A stretch of DNA of 64,000 bases from positions 248,001 through 312,000 of the forward strand of contig NZ_LAPZ01000005.1 of assembly GCF_002120225.1 (NCBI RefSeq), read 5' to 3'. Made by a program: the position numbers and the translations under genes. Numbering within the stretch: the first letter of the stretch is position 1; every line of letters begins with the position of its first letter. Shown here one piece after another: positions 28,963-37,640 of this stretch. Origin of the DNA: Tenacibaculum holothuriorum (GTDB lineage Bacteria; Bacteroidota; Bacteroidia; Flavobacteriales; Flavobacteriaceae). The notes under the pieces are model-generated. The model saw nothing but the letters and a program-made list of their open reading frames with translations, was not told where the DNA came from and made no database searches.

Positions 28963-31900
28963 TTAGTTGTTATTGTTTTTTGCTAATCGTAAAATATCCC
29001 CAAAGACTCCACGAGCAGTAACTTTTGCTCCTGCTCCAGCCCCTTGAATCACTATAGGTTGCTCACCATAAGACTGTGTGTATATTTCAAAAATTGCATC
29101 AGACCCTCGAAGACTTCCTAAAGGTGAATTTTTAGGAACTGATACTAACTTTACCTCCAAAATTCCTTTTTCTTGCTGTAAATCGCCATGTAAGTCACCA
29201 ATGTATCTTAGAACTTTCCCTTCTGTTTGATTACTCTTTTTTTGTACAAAATCGGAATTTAGGTTTTCAATATTTTGAAGAAATTCTTCCGCAGATTTAT
29301 TTCTTAAATGCTCAGGCACTAAGTTTTCTATAGAAATGTCTTCAAATTCGTTATGTAAGTCTAATTCTCTTGCTAAAATGAGTAGTTTTCTTGCTACATC
29401 ATTCCCTGATAAATCTTCTCTAGAATCTGGTTCTGTATATCCTTTTTCAATAGCAGCATTTAATATTTCAGAAAATGGTTTTTGTTCTTCTGAAAATCTA
29501 TTAAAAATATAACTTAACGATCCTGAAAACACTCCTCTTATTCTTGTTATATTTTCACCAGAATCATGTAACAATTTAATTGTATCTATTAAAGGAAGGC
29601 CAGCACCAACATTGGTCTCGTATAAATATACTTTTTTGTTTTTATGCAATGTTTCCCTAAGTTCTTTGTAAAAAGAATAAGAAACTGTATTCGCAATTTT
29701 ATTAGATGACACTAGGTCAAACCCTGCATTTACTAAAGAAATATAATTATTGATAAATTCCTTACTTGCTGTATTATCAACTGCTATTAAATTTTCTAAA
29801 TGATGTTCTTTAGCAAAATCAATTACAGAATTTACAACATCATTATTATCCTCAGATTTGTTAAGACTTTCTTCCCATTTTTCGTTAACTCCATTTTTAG
29901 TAAGTAATACTTTTTTAGAATTTGCAATCGCAAAAACATTTAGCTGAATTTTTCGACGCTCTAAAACACTTTTAGCGTTATCTATAATTTGGTTAATAAG
30001 AGTTCCTCCTACAAGGCCTTTACCGAAAACGGCAATATTTATTTTTTTTGCTACTCCAAAAACTTGCCCATGGATTACATTTATAGCTTTATGTAAATCT
30101 TCTTTATATACTACTATACTTACATTTTTACCTGTAATTGTATTATTAAAAAGTAGTGGAACAATTTGATTTTTTATCAACGCATTAAAAGGATGATGAA
30201 ATTCACTTAAATTTTGTCCAATGATAGAAATTACCGCTACTTCGTTTAAAATAGAAATTTGATGAACATCTTTTGTATAAAACTCTTGTTCAAATTCTGT
30301 CTCTAATGCTTTAACTGCTTTTTTCGCACTGCCTTTTGCTACGACTAATCCTATTCCTCTTTCCGACGAGCCTTGAGAAATAATACTTACACTAATGTTG
30401 TGAAGGCTTAAAGCTTTAAAGATTCTAGCATCGACTCCAACTTTGCCAAGTAAACCTCTTCCTTCAAAATTTATTAAAGCTACATCCTCTAAAACTGATA
30501 ATGATTTTATTCCTTTTGAATTTGTTTTCGATGTAATTAAAGTTCCTTTATCGTTAGGGTTAAACGTATTTAAAATCCTAAGGTTTATATTTTTTTCCAA
30601 CAACGGAGTTATTGTTTTAGCGTGTAAAATGTTGGCTCCGAAGTTTGCAAGTTCGTTTGCTTCTGAAAACGTTAACTCTTCGATTTTTTTTGCATCACTA
30701 ACTAAATCTGGATTTGCTGTAAAAATTCCGTCTACATGCGTATAATTTTGCAACTCTTCTGCATTCAAAAAATTAGCTAATAAAGAAGCTGTATAATTAC
30801 TTCCATTTCTACCTAAAGTTGTCGTTTCATTTGTAATTGTAGATGCTATAAAGCCAGAAACTACCGCTACTTCTTCTTTAATTTCCTCAAAGTAAGTTTG
30901 AGTGCTGTTTTTAGAAACTTCTGTAACTGGTTGCGCATTGCCAAAATTCTCATCAGTCTTTAAAAATTTTCTTGCATCTGTTGCATGAGCACTAATTCCT
31001 CTTTGTTCTAATAAATCTGTAACTGCTTTAATGGAGAGTAATTCTCCTTGAGCTAAAACCTCATCTTTTATTTTATCACTATAATCTCCCAATAAACCAA
31101 CTCCTTCAAAAAGTTTTTCTAACCTTTCAAACTCTTTGCTGAAATCTACTAATGGAGTTAATAATGATTGTTCTCTTTTAAACACTTCAAGCTGCTCTCT
31201 ATATGCTTTGTTTTTAGCGGCTTTTTCTAAAATATTTTCAAGAGTATCTGTAGCATTACCACGAGCAGATACTACAACTGTAATATTTTCACCATCGTTA
31301 ACTTTTTGTTCAATTATATCTACTACCTTATGAACTCCTTTATTGGAAAGCGATTTTCCTCCAAATTTTAAAACTTTCATTTTATTATTTAATTTCTTTT
31401 TGAAGATTGGTGCTACAATCTTTTTTAGTTGTTTGTATTCTATTAAAAAGGCATCATGCCCGTGTTCTGAATTTATTTCATGATATGTAACATTTGCATG
31501 TACTTGTGCTAATTGTTTTTGAGTTTCTCTGTTTTCTTCCGCAGTAAAAAATAAATCTGAATCTACCCCAACAATATGGATGTTTGCTTGAATTTCTTCT
31601 AATACATTCGTATCTCTATTTCTAGTCACATCAATAGTTTTTAGTAATTGATTCATCAACTTATAAGAAGCCAATTGATAACGTTCTTGTAGCTTTTTAC
31701 CATGATGCAAAAGCCAACTTTCCACACTAAACAACTCAGAGTCGTTGTTTTTACTTCTATGAAATCGTTTTTTAAAAGATTCTGGTGTTCGATAACAAAG
31801 CATTGCATGCATGCGGGCATCATTTACCGGATTTTTAGAATTGCTCAGAATTAATTCTTGAATTTGGCAATTTGCAATAAGCCAATCGGTAGATTTCCAA

Positions 31901-32373
31901 TCTGATGCAACCGGAATTAAATGTTGTGTTATTTTTGGATTTAAAACAGCCATTTCCCAAGCTATTCCGCCTCCCAACGAACCTCCTATTAAAGCATACA
32001 ATTGATTTACTTTTAACAATTGTAAGCCTTTTAGAAATATTCTAGCTATATCTCTTGCTACAAATTCTTTATAGTTATCAATTAAAAAATTATCATAACC
32101 ATTTCCAGGAATATTAAAACACAACACGGTATAAGTATTGGTACATATTACCTTATTAGTTCCAATTAAATCTTGCCACCATCCATTTTTTCCTGCAACA
32201 TTACTATTGCCTGTTAATGCATGATTCACTAAAACAACCGGAGCTGTACCAAGTTTTTTTCCAAAAACCTGATAACTTAATCGTATATCTACACACACAA
32301 AGCCACTATAGGTTGTGTAGTTTTTAATTTTTATTTGTTGTAACTGTGCTTTCAAAACTTTGATTTTAAACAT
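28963..32373 (-). CDS. Fusion: homoserine O-acetyltransferase (MetX) - aspartokinase - homoserine dehydrogenase
   Basis: 1136 residues from ATG 32373 (a GTG 11 codons upstream is less likely). Residues 1-330 are a MetX alpha/beta hydrolase: NHALTGN, nucleophile elbow GGSLGGG, acid VGVDSDL, His in EHGHDAF. From M332 an aspartokinase follows, with two ACT-type modules, then homoserine dehydrogenase (VFGKGLVGG, TNVGAGLP, EPDSREDLSGNDVARK). The kinase motifs deviate: KFGGKS (K340 for T/S), GRNGSN (N526 for D) and YTHV (H546 for D). So homoserine formation and acetylation look intact while kinase activity is doubtful. An internal ATG at 31380 could also make the second half separately. Controlled by a SAM riboswitch. 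Confidence 0.93.
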   Translation of the reverse strand: MFKIKVLKAQLQQIKIKNYTTYSGFVCVDIRLSYQVFGKKLGTAPVVLVNHALTGNSNVAGKNGWWQDLIGTNKVICTNTYTVLCFNIPGNGYDNFLIDNYKEFVARDIARIFLKGLQLLKVNQLYALIGGSLGGGIAWEMAVLNPKITQHLIPVASDWKSTDWLIANCQIQELILSNSKNPVNDARMHAMLCYRTPESFKKRFHRSKNNDSELFSVESWLLHHGKKLQERYQLASYKLMNQLLKTIDVTRNRDTNVLEEIQANIHIVGVDSDLFFTAEENRETQKQLAQVHANVTYHEINSEHGHDAFLIEYKQLKKIVAPIFKKKLNNKMKVLKFGGKSLSNKGVHKVVDIIEQKVNDGENITVVVSARGNATDTLENILEKAAKNKAYREQLEVFKREQSLLTPLVDFSKEFERLEKLFEGVGLLGDYSDKIKDEVLAQGELLSIKAVTDLLEQRGISAHATDARKFLKTDENFGNAQPVTEVSKNSTQTYFEEIKEEVAVVSGFIASTITNETTTLGRNGSNYTASLLANFLNAEELQNYTHVDGIFTANPDLVSDAKKIEELTFSEANELANFGANILHAKTITPLLEKNINLRILNTFNPNDKGTLITSKTNSKGIKSLSVLEDVALINFEGRGLLGKVGVDARIFKALSLHNISVSIISQGSSERGIGLVVAKGSAKKAVKALETEFEQEFYTKDVHQISILNEVAVISIIGQNLSEFHHPFNALIKNQIVPLLFNNTITGKNVSIVVYKEDLHKAINVIHGQVFGVAKKINIAVFGKGLVGGTLINQIIDNAKSVLERRKIQLNVFAIANSKKVLLTKNGVNEKWEESLNKSEDNNDVVNSVIDFAKEHHLENLIAVDNTASKEFINNYISLVNAGFDLVSSNKIANTVSYSFYKELRETLHKNKKVYLYETNVGAGLPLIDTIKLLHDSGENITRIRGVFSGSLSYIFNRFSEEQKPFSEILNAAIEKGYTEPDSREDLSGNDVARKLLILARELDLHNEFEDISIENLVPEHLRNKSAEEFLQNIENLNSDFVQKKSNQTEGKVLRYIGDLHGDLQQEKGILEVKLVSVPKNSPLGSLRGSDAIFEIYTQSYGEQPIVIQGAGAGAKVTARGVFGDILRLAKNNNN

Positions 32374-32431
32374 CAAAAAATCCGACTCTTTTCTAAGAGT
32401 GAGCACTTAATAATATGTTATATGAAAAATG

Positions 32432-32455
32432 GAGCTGTTTTAGAACAAAACGCTC
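32432..32455 (-). terminator. Riboswitch terminator ahead of metX fusion
   Basis: On the minus strand GAGCGTTTT (32447-32455) pairs with AAAACAGCTC (32432-32441) with one bulged base, followed by CATTTTTC. It sits directly after the SAM-I aptamer, as expected for transcriptional shut-off when SAM is bound. Confidence 0.75.
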
Positions 32456-32460
32456 TTTTT

Positions 32461-32565
32461 GTTATCTATCCCTTTTTAAATTGGGTAGAATGTAGCACCT
32501 TCTTTGCATGAGCAAAGGGTTGCTAAGGTTTCAAAGGGTCTATTCCCTCCACCTTTCGTGATAAC
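32461..32565 (-). ncRNA. SAM-I riboswitch upstream of metX-AK-HSD
   Basis: Second S-box aptamer, minus strand: P1 GTTATC (32560-32565) with GATAAC (32461-32466), GAAAGGTGGAGGGA, GAAACCTTAGCAACC and AGGTGCTACATTCTACCC. It differs from the metH copy mainly in the P3 tip and P4, so the two may be duplicates. A weak promoter (AATCTTTG, 32597-32604) lies about 30 nt upstream. It should repress metX fusion and metZ when SAM is high. Confidence 0.95.
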
Positions 32566-32706
32566 ATGTCAATAAGTGATTGAACTTTTTCGAGTACAAA
32601 GATTCAGTTATAAAAATTTAATTTCCAAATATTTCTGTATTTTTTTTCAAAAAAACTATAAATCACTTCTTTCAAAGAGTTAAAAAAGATACGTAAATTC
32701 GTATTT

Positions 32707-33318
32707 ATGGAATTACTTTTTACAGGACTTATTGTCGGTGCAATTGCATCGTTCTTTATATTTAAAAAATTTGCTATAACAAAACAGAAAAATCTTACGG
32801 AAAGTCAGTCTGTTGTTTTATTAGATAAGATTAGAAAGGTTTCTAAATTAATTACTGTTGAAGGCGAATTCGCTGAAATTTATCATCATGAAAACACCAA
32901 AGAAAAGTTTTTGGGCTTACTAACTAGTAAGAAAAAAGCGATCATTTTAATTAACGCTAAAGTTCATATTGGTTTTGATTTTCGTAAAATAAAAATGCAC
33001 GCAAATAACAAAACCAAAACCATTTCTTTATCTGAATTTCCTCAGGCTGAAGTTTTTTCAGTAGAGCCAAACTTACGTTTTTACGATATTCAAAACGGAT
33101 TGTTAAACAAATTTAGTTCAGAAGATTTAACGAAAGTTAATAAAGAAGCTAAAGAGCATATTTTGCAAAAAGTACCCGAGAGTAATTTAATGCAAACTGC
33201 TAATAAAGAAGCTTTAGAAGCACTGACCTTAATGCAAAACTTAGTAGAAACTATTGGTTGGAAATTAGATTATTCTGCCTTGGAATTACCAAGCTCAAAT
33301 CAGAAATTATTGGAATAA
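32707..33318 (+). CDS. DUF4230 domain protein, membrane-anchored
   Basis: 203 residues. One N-terminal membrane helix (about residues 2-22) and then the DUF4230 pattern KVSKLITVEGEFAEIYHHEN, with a basic patch KKAIILINAKVHIGFDFRKI. Function unknown. A near-consensus -7 box, TAAATTCG (32694-32701), lies just before the ATG, implying a very short leader. It is divergent from the metX operon and 10 bp before a small membrane protein gene, with which it probably forms a transcription unit. Confidence 0.85.
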   Translation: MELLFTGLIVGAIASFFIFKKFAITKQKNLTESQSVVLLDKIRKVSKLITVEGEFAEIYHHENTKEKFLGLLTSKKKAIILINAKVHIGFDFRKIKMHANNKTKTISLSEFPQAEVFSVEPNLRFYDIQNGLLNKFSSEDLTKVNKEAKEHILQKVPESNLMQTANKEALEALTLMQNLVETIGWKLDYSALELPSSNQKLLE

Positions 33319-33328
33319 TTTTAATCGA

Positions 33329-33580
33329 ATGACAAATAAATATTATAAGTATATAAAACTTTTTATTCTTGCTTCTTTTTCATTTTTTTCTTACTTTTTT
33401 CTAAGTAACTCTATTTTTGTTGAAGAACTTCAGACAAAAGCAGATACTTATGATATTAGACGTGGATTTACATTCTTAATTCTAACTGGAATTATGAAGT
33501 ATTTTTTCTTAATTCTAGGTATTTCTTCTTTATTATTTTTAATTTACATAAACCTAAAAGAAGAAAATAATGCATATTGA
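33329..33580 (+). CDS. Small two-helix membrane protein of unknown function
   Basis: 83 residues, not assigned to a family. Two hydrophobic stretches (about residues 9-30 and 48-72) flank a hydrophilic loop VEELQTKADTYDIRRGF. It starts 10 bp after the DUF4230 gene and its last 11 bp overlap the start of the YjbR gene, so it is translated from the same message. The tight packing supports it as a real gene even though composition alone would not. Confidence 0.65.
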   Translation: MTNKYYKYIKLFILASFSFFSYFFLSNSIFVEELQTKADTYDIRRGFTFLILTGIMKYFFLILGISSLLFLIYINLKEENNAY

Positions 33581-33938
33581 TCAATTACGAGATTTTTGTA
33601 TTTCTAAAAAAGGAGTTACCGAACATTTTCCTTTCGATGATGTTACCTTGGTTTTTAAGGTAATGAATAAAATGTTTGCTTTGGTAGGGTTAGAAAAATG
33701 GGAAAATGGTGAAACTAGTGTAAACTTAAAATGTGATCCTGATTGGGCAGAGGAATTACGTGCCGAATATGACAGTGTAAATCCTGGATTTCATATGAAT
33801 AAAAAACATTGGAATACTGTTACTTTAAATAACGATGTTTCGGATAAGTTTGCTTTTGAGTTAATAGAACATTCTTATAATTTAGTTGTAAAAAGTTTGC
33901 CTAAAAAAACTCAAAACGAGCTTGAGAAGCTTCAGTAA
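33570..33938 (+). CDS. MmcQ/YjbR family protein
   Basis: 122 residues. The family pattern is visible: CISKKGVTEHFPFDDVTLVFKV at the N-terminus, then VNLKCDPDWAEELRAEYDSV and a C-terminal HWNTVTL segment. The fold resembles the double-wing DNA-binding CyaY-like class, but no function is established for most members. It overlaps the upstream gene by 11 bp and precedes fau by 2 bp. Confidence 0.9.
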   Translation: MHIDQLRDFCISKKGVTEHFPFDDVTLVFKVMNKMFALVGLEKWENGETSVNLKCDPDWAEELRAEYDSVNPGFHMNKKHWNTVTLNNDVSDKFAFELIEHSYNLVVKSLPKKTQNELEKLQ

Positions 33939-33940
33939 AA

Positions 33941-34489
33941 ATGGAAAAGAAAGAACTTCGGAAAATATATAAACAAAAAAGAAATGAGCTTTCTCAAAAT
34001 GAAGTTGATAAACTTCAAAAAAGTATTGAATACCAAGTAAAACAATTAGATTTTTCAGGCATTCAAAACATTCATATTTTTCTTCCAATAAAAAAGCAAA
34101 AAGAGATAGACACCTACTCTATTATTGATTTTTTACAATCAAAAAACAAAACAATTATAATTAGTAAAAGTGATTTTTCTAACAACACCTTAACTCATTT
34201 CGTTTTTGAAAACAAATCACAATTAGCAATCAACTCTTACGGAATTCCAGAACCTACATACGGAACAGTTATAGACGTTAAAAAAATTGATTTGGTATTT
34301 GTCCCGTTATTAATTTCAGACAAGAAGAATTTTAGAGTTGGCTATGGTAAAGGATTTTATGACCGATTTTTAGCAGAGTGTATACCAACTGTAAAAACAA
34401 TTGGGCTTAACTTTTTTGAACCTATTGAAAAAATCTCAAACGTTAATGAATTTGATATTCCATTAGATTCAGTAATATATCCTAAATAA
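33941..34489 (+). CDS. fau: 5-formyltetrahydrofolate cyclo-ligase
   Basis: ATP-dependent conversion of 5-formyl-THF to 5,10-methenyl-THF, returning a dead-end folate to one-carbon metabolism. 182 residues, normal length. N-terminal KKELRKIYKQKRNELS and the C-terminal ATP-binding RVGYGKGFYDRFL motif identify it. Last of a four-gene plus-strand run; ends at a strong terminator shared with convergent rho. Confidence 0.94.
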   Translation: MEKKELRKIYKQKRNELSQNEVDKLQKSIEYQVKQLDFSGIQNIHIFLPIKKQKEIDTYSIIDFLQSKNKTIIISKSDFSNNTLTHFVFENKSQLAINSYGIPEPTYGTVIDVKKIDLVFVPLLISDKKNFRVGYGKGFYDRFLAECIPTVKTIGLNFFEPIEKISNVNEFDIPLDSVIYPK

Positions 34490-34491
34490 AA

Positions 34492-34514
34492 AATCCCGCT
34501 AAATTAGCGGGATT
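34492..34514. terminator. Terminator between fau and rho
   Basis: AATCCCGCTAA (34492-34502) with TTAGCGGGATT (34504-34514), an 11-base inverted repeat. On the minus strand it is followed by a T-run (TTTTTATTTA), so it is a good intrinsic terminator for rho; on the plus strand the T-run is weaker. Confidence 0.88.
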
Positions 34515-34538
34515 CATATTTATTATACTTCTATAGAA

Positions 34539-36140
34539 TTATCCGTTCATCGAAATTAAAAACTCTTCGTTATTTAAAGAACCTTTAATTCTATCTTGAA
34601 TAAATTCCATTGCTTCAATCGGATTCATATCTGCTAAATACTTACGTAGCACCCACATACGTTGTACAGTTTTATCATCTAATAATAAATCATCTCTACG
34701 AGTACTCGATTTAATTAAATCAATAGCTGGGTAAATTCTACGGTTAGCAATATTACGCTCTAACTGTAATTCCATGTTACCAGTTCCTTTGAACTCTTCA
34801 AAGATTACCTCATCCATTTTAGAACCAGTCTCTGTTAATGCAGTAGCAATAATAGTTAAAGAACCTCCATTTTCTATGTTACGTGCAGCTCCAAAGAAAC
34901 GCTTAGGTCTATGAAGTGCGTTAGCATCGATACCACCAGATAATATTTTACCCGACGCAGGAGCAACTGTATTATATGCTCTTGCTAAACGTGTAATAGA
35001 ATCTAATAAAATTACTACATCGTGTCCACATTCTACTAAACGTTTTGCCTTTTCTAATACAATATTAGCTACACGAACATGCTTATCTGCTGGCTCATCA
35101 AAAGTAGAAGCTACTACTTCACCACGAACACTACGTTGCATATCGGTAACTTCTTCTGGACGTTCATCAATTAATAAAACAATTTGATAAACTTCCGGGT
35201 GATTTGCAGCAATGGCATTTGCCACATCTTTTAATAAGATGGTCTTACCAGTTTTTGGCTGTGCTACAATCATACCACGCTGCCCCTTTCCTATAGGTGA
35301 AAAAAGATCAATAATTCTAGTTGAAAGAGATGCTCCTTTACCAGCTAAATTGAATTTTTCCTCAGCAAATAATGGTGTTAAATGCTCAAAAGAAACTCTA
35401 TCTCTAACAATATTAGGGTTTAATCCGTTTATCTTAGAAACTCTAATTAATGGGAAATACTTCTCTCCTTCTTTTGGCGGACGTACATTACCTCTTACCG
35501 TATCACCAGTTTTTAACCCAAATAATTTAATTTGAGATTGTGATACATAGATATCGTCAGGAGATGATAAATAGTTATAGTCTGAAGAACGTAAGAAACC
35601 ATAACCATCTGGCATCATTTCTAATACTCCTTCACTTTCAATAATTCCATCAAACTCAAAATCTGGATCACGGTATTTATTACCGCTAGCATGTTTTTGA
35701 TTTTGATTCTTATTATGGTTTTTATGATTCTGATTCTTATTGTTTCTATTACCGTTATTTTGGTTATTACGGTTTTTATTTTGATGAGAATGTTGAGGTT
35801 TTTTATGCTCTCTTTGTTCTTTCTTTTCTTGAACTGGAGCAGCTTTCTCCTCTTTAGTCTCTTTCTTTTTCTCTTGCTGCTTAACCTCTACTTTTTCTTC
35901 TACTTTCTTTACCTCCTTTTTTTCTTCTGTAGCTTCAGATTTAGAAATTCTCTTTCTTTTAGGTTTTGGCTTACTCTCCTGTTTAACTTCTTTCTTTGCA
36001 GAAGATTCAGCTTGAGCATCAAGTATCTTGTAAATTAAGTCTAATTTCTTTAGTTGACTAATTTTAGTCAATCCTTTTTCTTTTGCGATTACTTGTAATT
36101 CAGCTAATTTTTTAGCTTTCAATTCAGAAATTTCAAACAT
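34539..36140 (-). CDS. rho: Transcription termination factor Rho with Asn-rich disordered insert
   Basis: Hexameric RNA helicase that ends transcription. 533 residues against about 420 in E. coli. Order: Rho N-terminal helical domain (1-45), a charged Lys/Glu-rich stretch (46-115), a block almost entirely of Asn, Lys, Gln and His (about 116-150), the RNA-binding cold-shock domain ([16 protein letters not shown]), then the RecA motor with Walker A AQPKTGKT, and [10 protein letters not shown] near the end. The insert is a disordered, phase-separation-prone type; such Rho tails are known in Bacteroidota. A good promoter lies about 120 nt upstream. Confidence 0.97.
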   Translation of the reverse strand: MFEISELKAKKLAELQVIAKEKGLTKISQLKKLDLIYKILDAQAESSAKKEVKQESKPKPKRKRISKSEATEEKKEVKKVEEKVEVKQQEKKKETKEEKAAPVQEKKEQREHKKPQHSHQNKNRNNQNNGNRNNKNQNHKNHNKNQNQKHASGNKYRDPDFEFDGIIESEGVLEMMPDGYGFLRSSDYNYLSSPDDIYVSQSQIKLFGLKTGDTVRGNVRPPKEGEKYFPLIRVSKINGLNPNIVRDRVSFEHLTPLFAEEKFNLAGKGASLSTRIIDLFSPIGKGQRGMIVAQPKTGKTILLKDVANAIAANHPEVYQIVLLIDERPEEVTDMQRSVRGEVVASTFDEPADKHVRVANIVLEKAKRLVECGHDVVILLDSITRLARAYNTVAPASGKILSGGIDANALHRPKRFFGAARNIENGGSLTIIATALTETGSKMDEVIFEEFKGTGNMELQLERNIANRRIYPAIDLIKSSTRRDDLLLDDKTVQRMWVLRKYLADMNPIEAMEFIQDRIKGSLNNEEFLISMNG

Positions 36141-36265
36141 TCTTCAATAATGATTATTATAAAATTCTATGGTAAGGGGAAGAATTTTGTTGTTTTATAA
36201 GTTTTTTATTTGAATTGCAGTTGCGATTGAGTTTCACAACGTTAATAGTGCGGTTACTTTCGAGA

Positions 36266-36295
36266 CAAATATAGCCAAATAATTTAATATGCAAA
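36266..36295 (-). promoter_or_regulatory. Promoter of rho (TTTG-N18-TATATTTG)
   Basis: On the minus strand TTTG (36292-36295) and TATATTTG (36266-36273) are 18 nt apart, a full consensus match. Transcription would start near 36259, giving a leader of about 120 nt before the rho ATG, long enough for autoregulation of the kind seen for rho genes. Confidence 0.75.
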
Positions 36296-36320
36296 GTTTC
36301 CTTGTTAAAAAAAGAAATAC

Positions 36321-36328
36321 TACATTTG
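36321..36328 (+). promoter_or_regulatory. -7 box for the DUF4293 gene
   Basis: TACATTTG, a perfect -7 match, 20 bp before the ATG at 36348. TTG occurs about 17-19 nt upstream as an approximate -33. Confidence 0.55.
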
Positions 36329-36347
36329 CTACCCTTAATTAAAAATA

Positions 36348-36779
36348 ATGATTCAAAGAATACAATCTATATACTTATTAATAGCTTCGATTATTGCAGG
36401 AGCTTTACCATTTGCTTTTAGTTTATGGAATACTAATAAAGGTAGTGTTTTTGTGAATGATTTATTTACTGGTGCTTCAATTTTAGAAAAAATAGTTCCA
36501 GTTTTATTTTATGGCTCAACTATATTATCGTTAGTAGCCATCTTTTTATTTATGAATCGCCAATTACAATTTGTATTAGGACGATTAAATGTATTGATTA
36601 ATCTTTTTTTACTAGGAGTATTGATATATTTATCTCTAACATTATCTGGAGAAACTGCAGTTTCTGAGAAAGGTATTGGGATGTTCTTTCCTATTCTAAT
36701 TATTTTGCTTTTAGTTTTAGCAAATAAAGCCATTAAGAAGGATGAAGATCTTGTAAAATCTGTAGATAGATTACGATAA
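36348..36779 (+). CDS. DUF4293 integral membrane protein
   Basis: 143 residues with four hydrophobic helices (about 7-25, 45-66, 76-98, 108-128). The start MIQRIQSIYLLIA and the pattern of a short extracytoplasmic loop after helix 1 are typical of DUF4293, a family largely confined to Bacteroidota and often next to rho, as here. Function unknown. Followed by a strong intrinsic terminator at 36808-36837. Confidence 0.88.
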   Translation: MIQRIQSIYLLIASIIAGALPFAFSLWNTNKGSVFVNDLFTGASILEKIVPVLFYGSTILSLVAIFLFMNRQLQFVLGRLNVLINLFLLGVLIYLSLTLSGETAVSEKGIGMFFPILIILLLVLANKAIKKDEDLVKSVDRLR

Positions 36780-36807
36780 ACCTAACATATTAGTATATTT
36801 AGTGCGA

Positions 36808-36837
36808 AAAAAACCAGGATTTTTATCCTGGTTTTTT
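36808..36837 (+). terminator. Intrinsic terminator after DUF4293 gene
   Basis: AAAAAACCAGGAT (36808-36820), four-base loop, ATCCTGGTTTTTT (36825-36837), then more T-rich sequence. Symmetric A and T flanks mean it could also act from the minus strand. Confidence 0.92.
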
Positions 36838-36888
36838 ATTTTTGTTAAACCCAGTATTTTCAACGGATTAACTTAAAATTTTAACATT

Positions 36889-36945
36889 TTGATTAGGGTT
36901 AACCCTAATCAATTTAGGGTTAACCCTAAAACACGTTTAGGGTTA
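36889..36945. promoter_or_regulatory. Phased TTAGGG palindromes upstream of the response regulator
   Basis: Site 1 is a perfect 24 bp palindrome (36889-36912) with half TTGATTAGGGTT. Site 2 is the perfect 18 bp palindrome TTTAGGGTTAACCCTAAA (36913-36930). Site 3 is a half site, TTTAGGGTTA (36936-36945). The centres are about 21 and 23 bp apart, close to two helical turns, and the array ends just upstream of the -33 region. This is the layout of cooperative activator or autoregulator binding. Confidence 0.75.
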
Positions 36946-36975
36946 CTAGGTATTGTAGGAAGTAGTATTATAGTA

Positions 36976-36983
36976 TAGATTTG
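36976..36983 (+). promoter_or_regulatory. -7 box for the response regulator gene
   Basis: TAGATTTG matches TAnnTTTG; TTG lies about 20 nt upstream near 36953-36955. The start of transcription would fall a few bases before the ATG at 36996, so the leader is very short. Confidence 0.6.
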
Positions 36984-36995
36984 TAAATGTAAACA

Positions 36996-37640
36996 ATGAG
37001 TAATAAGATAAAAGTTCATATTGCAGACGATCATAAGATATTAATTGAAGGCGTTATTGCATTATTACATACTGAAGATGACATTGAAGTTGTTGACTAT
37101 TCTTTAACTGGTAAAGATGTAGTTAAATGGTTTACCAAAAACAATGCTGATGTTTTAGTTTTAGATATTAATATGCCAGAAATGGATGGTATAGAAGTTC
37201 TAAAAATGTTTAAAAAACGTGGTATGAATGTTAAAACCATTATACTATCTAGTTTAAGCGACCCTAAACTAGTACAAGAGATGATAAGTATGGGAGCAAA
37301 TGGTTTTTTAGATAAAACTTGTGCTAGCGAACATATTATAAAAGCTGTGCGATCGGTTAATAACGGAATACAATACTTTAGTGACGACATTAAAACAAGT
37401 CTATTTAATCTTTATGTTACAGAAACCAAAGATGAAAATGTAATAGAGGAAGAATTAACAGAAAGAGAAATAGAAGTTCTAAGGTATATAGCTAACGAAA
37501 AAAGTTCGGTAGAAATTGCAGAACAACTTAATGTTAGCCTAAAAACAATAGAAACATATAGAAGAAATTTATATAGAAAATTACAAGTAAAAAACGTAGT
37601 AGGTTTAGCGATGTACGCTGTAAGAAACAACATAGTTTAG
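36996..37640 (+). CDS. NarL/FixJ-type response regulator
   Basis: 214 residues. Receiver domain with the acidic pair D11-D12 and the phospho-acceptor D57 in VLVLDINMPEMDG, and the conserved Lys in GFLDKT. Linker to about 145, then a LuxR-type helix-turn-helix (LTEREIEVLRYIANEKSSVEIAEQLNVS...). A lipoprotein gene and then a HisKA_3 sensor kinase follow on the same strand, so that kinase is its likely partner. The palindromes directly upstream are probably its own binding sites, since LuxR-type domains bind such dyads. Confidence 0.93.
   Translation: MSNKIKVHIADDHKILIEGVIALLHTEDDIEVVDYSLTGKDVVKWFTKNNADVLVLDINMPEMDGIEVLKMFKKRGMNVKTIILSSLSDPKLVQEMISMGANGFLDKTCASEHIIKAVRSVNNGIQYFSDDIKTSLFNLYVTETKDENVIEEELTEREIEVLRYIANEKSSVEIAEQLNVSLKTIETYRRNLYRKLQVKNVVGLAMYAVRNNIV

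Noticed and set aside
32374..32406. GTG start for the MetX fusion
   Set aside because: An ATG 11 codons downstream fits the family better. The region upstream belongs to the riboswitch leader.
36889..36945. Telomere-like TTAGGG tandem repeat
   Set aside because: The units are palindromic pairs with helical phasing next to a promoter, not a head-to-tail array, and the chromosome shows no sign of an end here.
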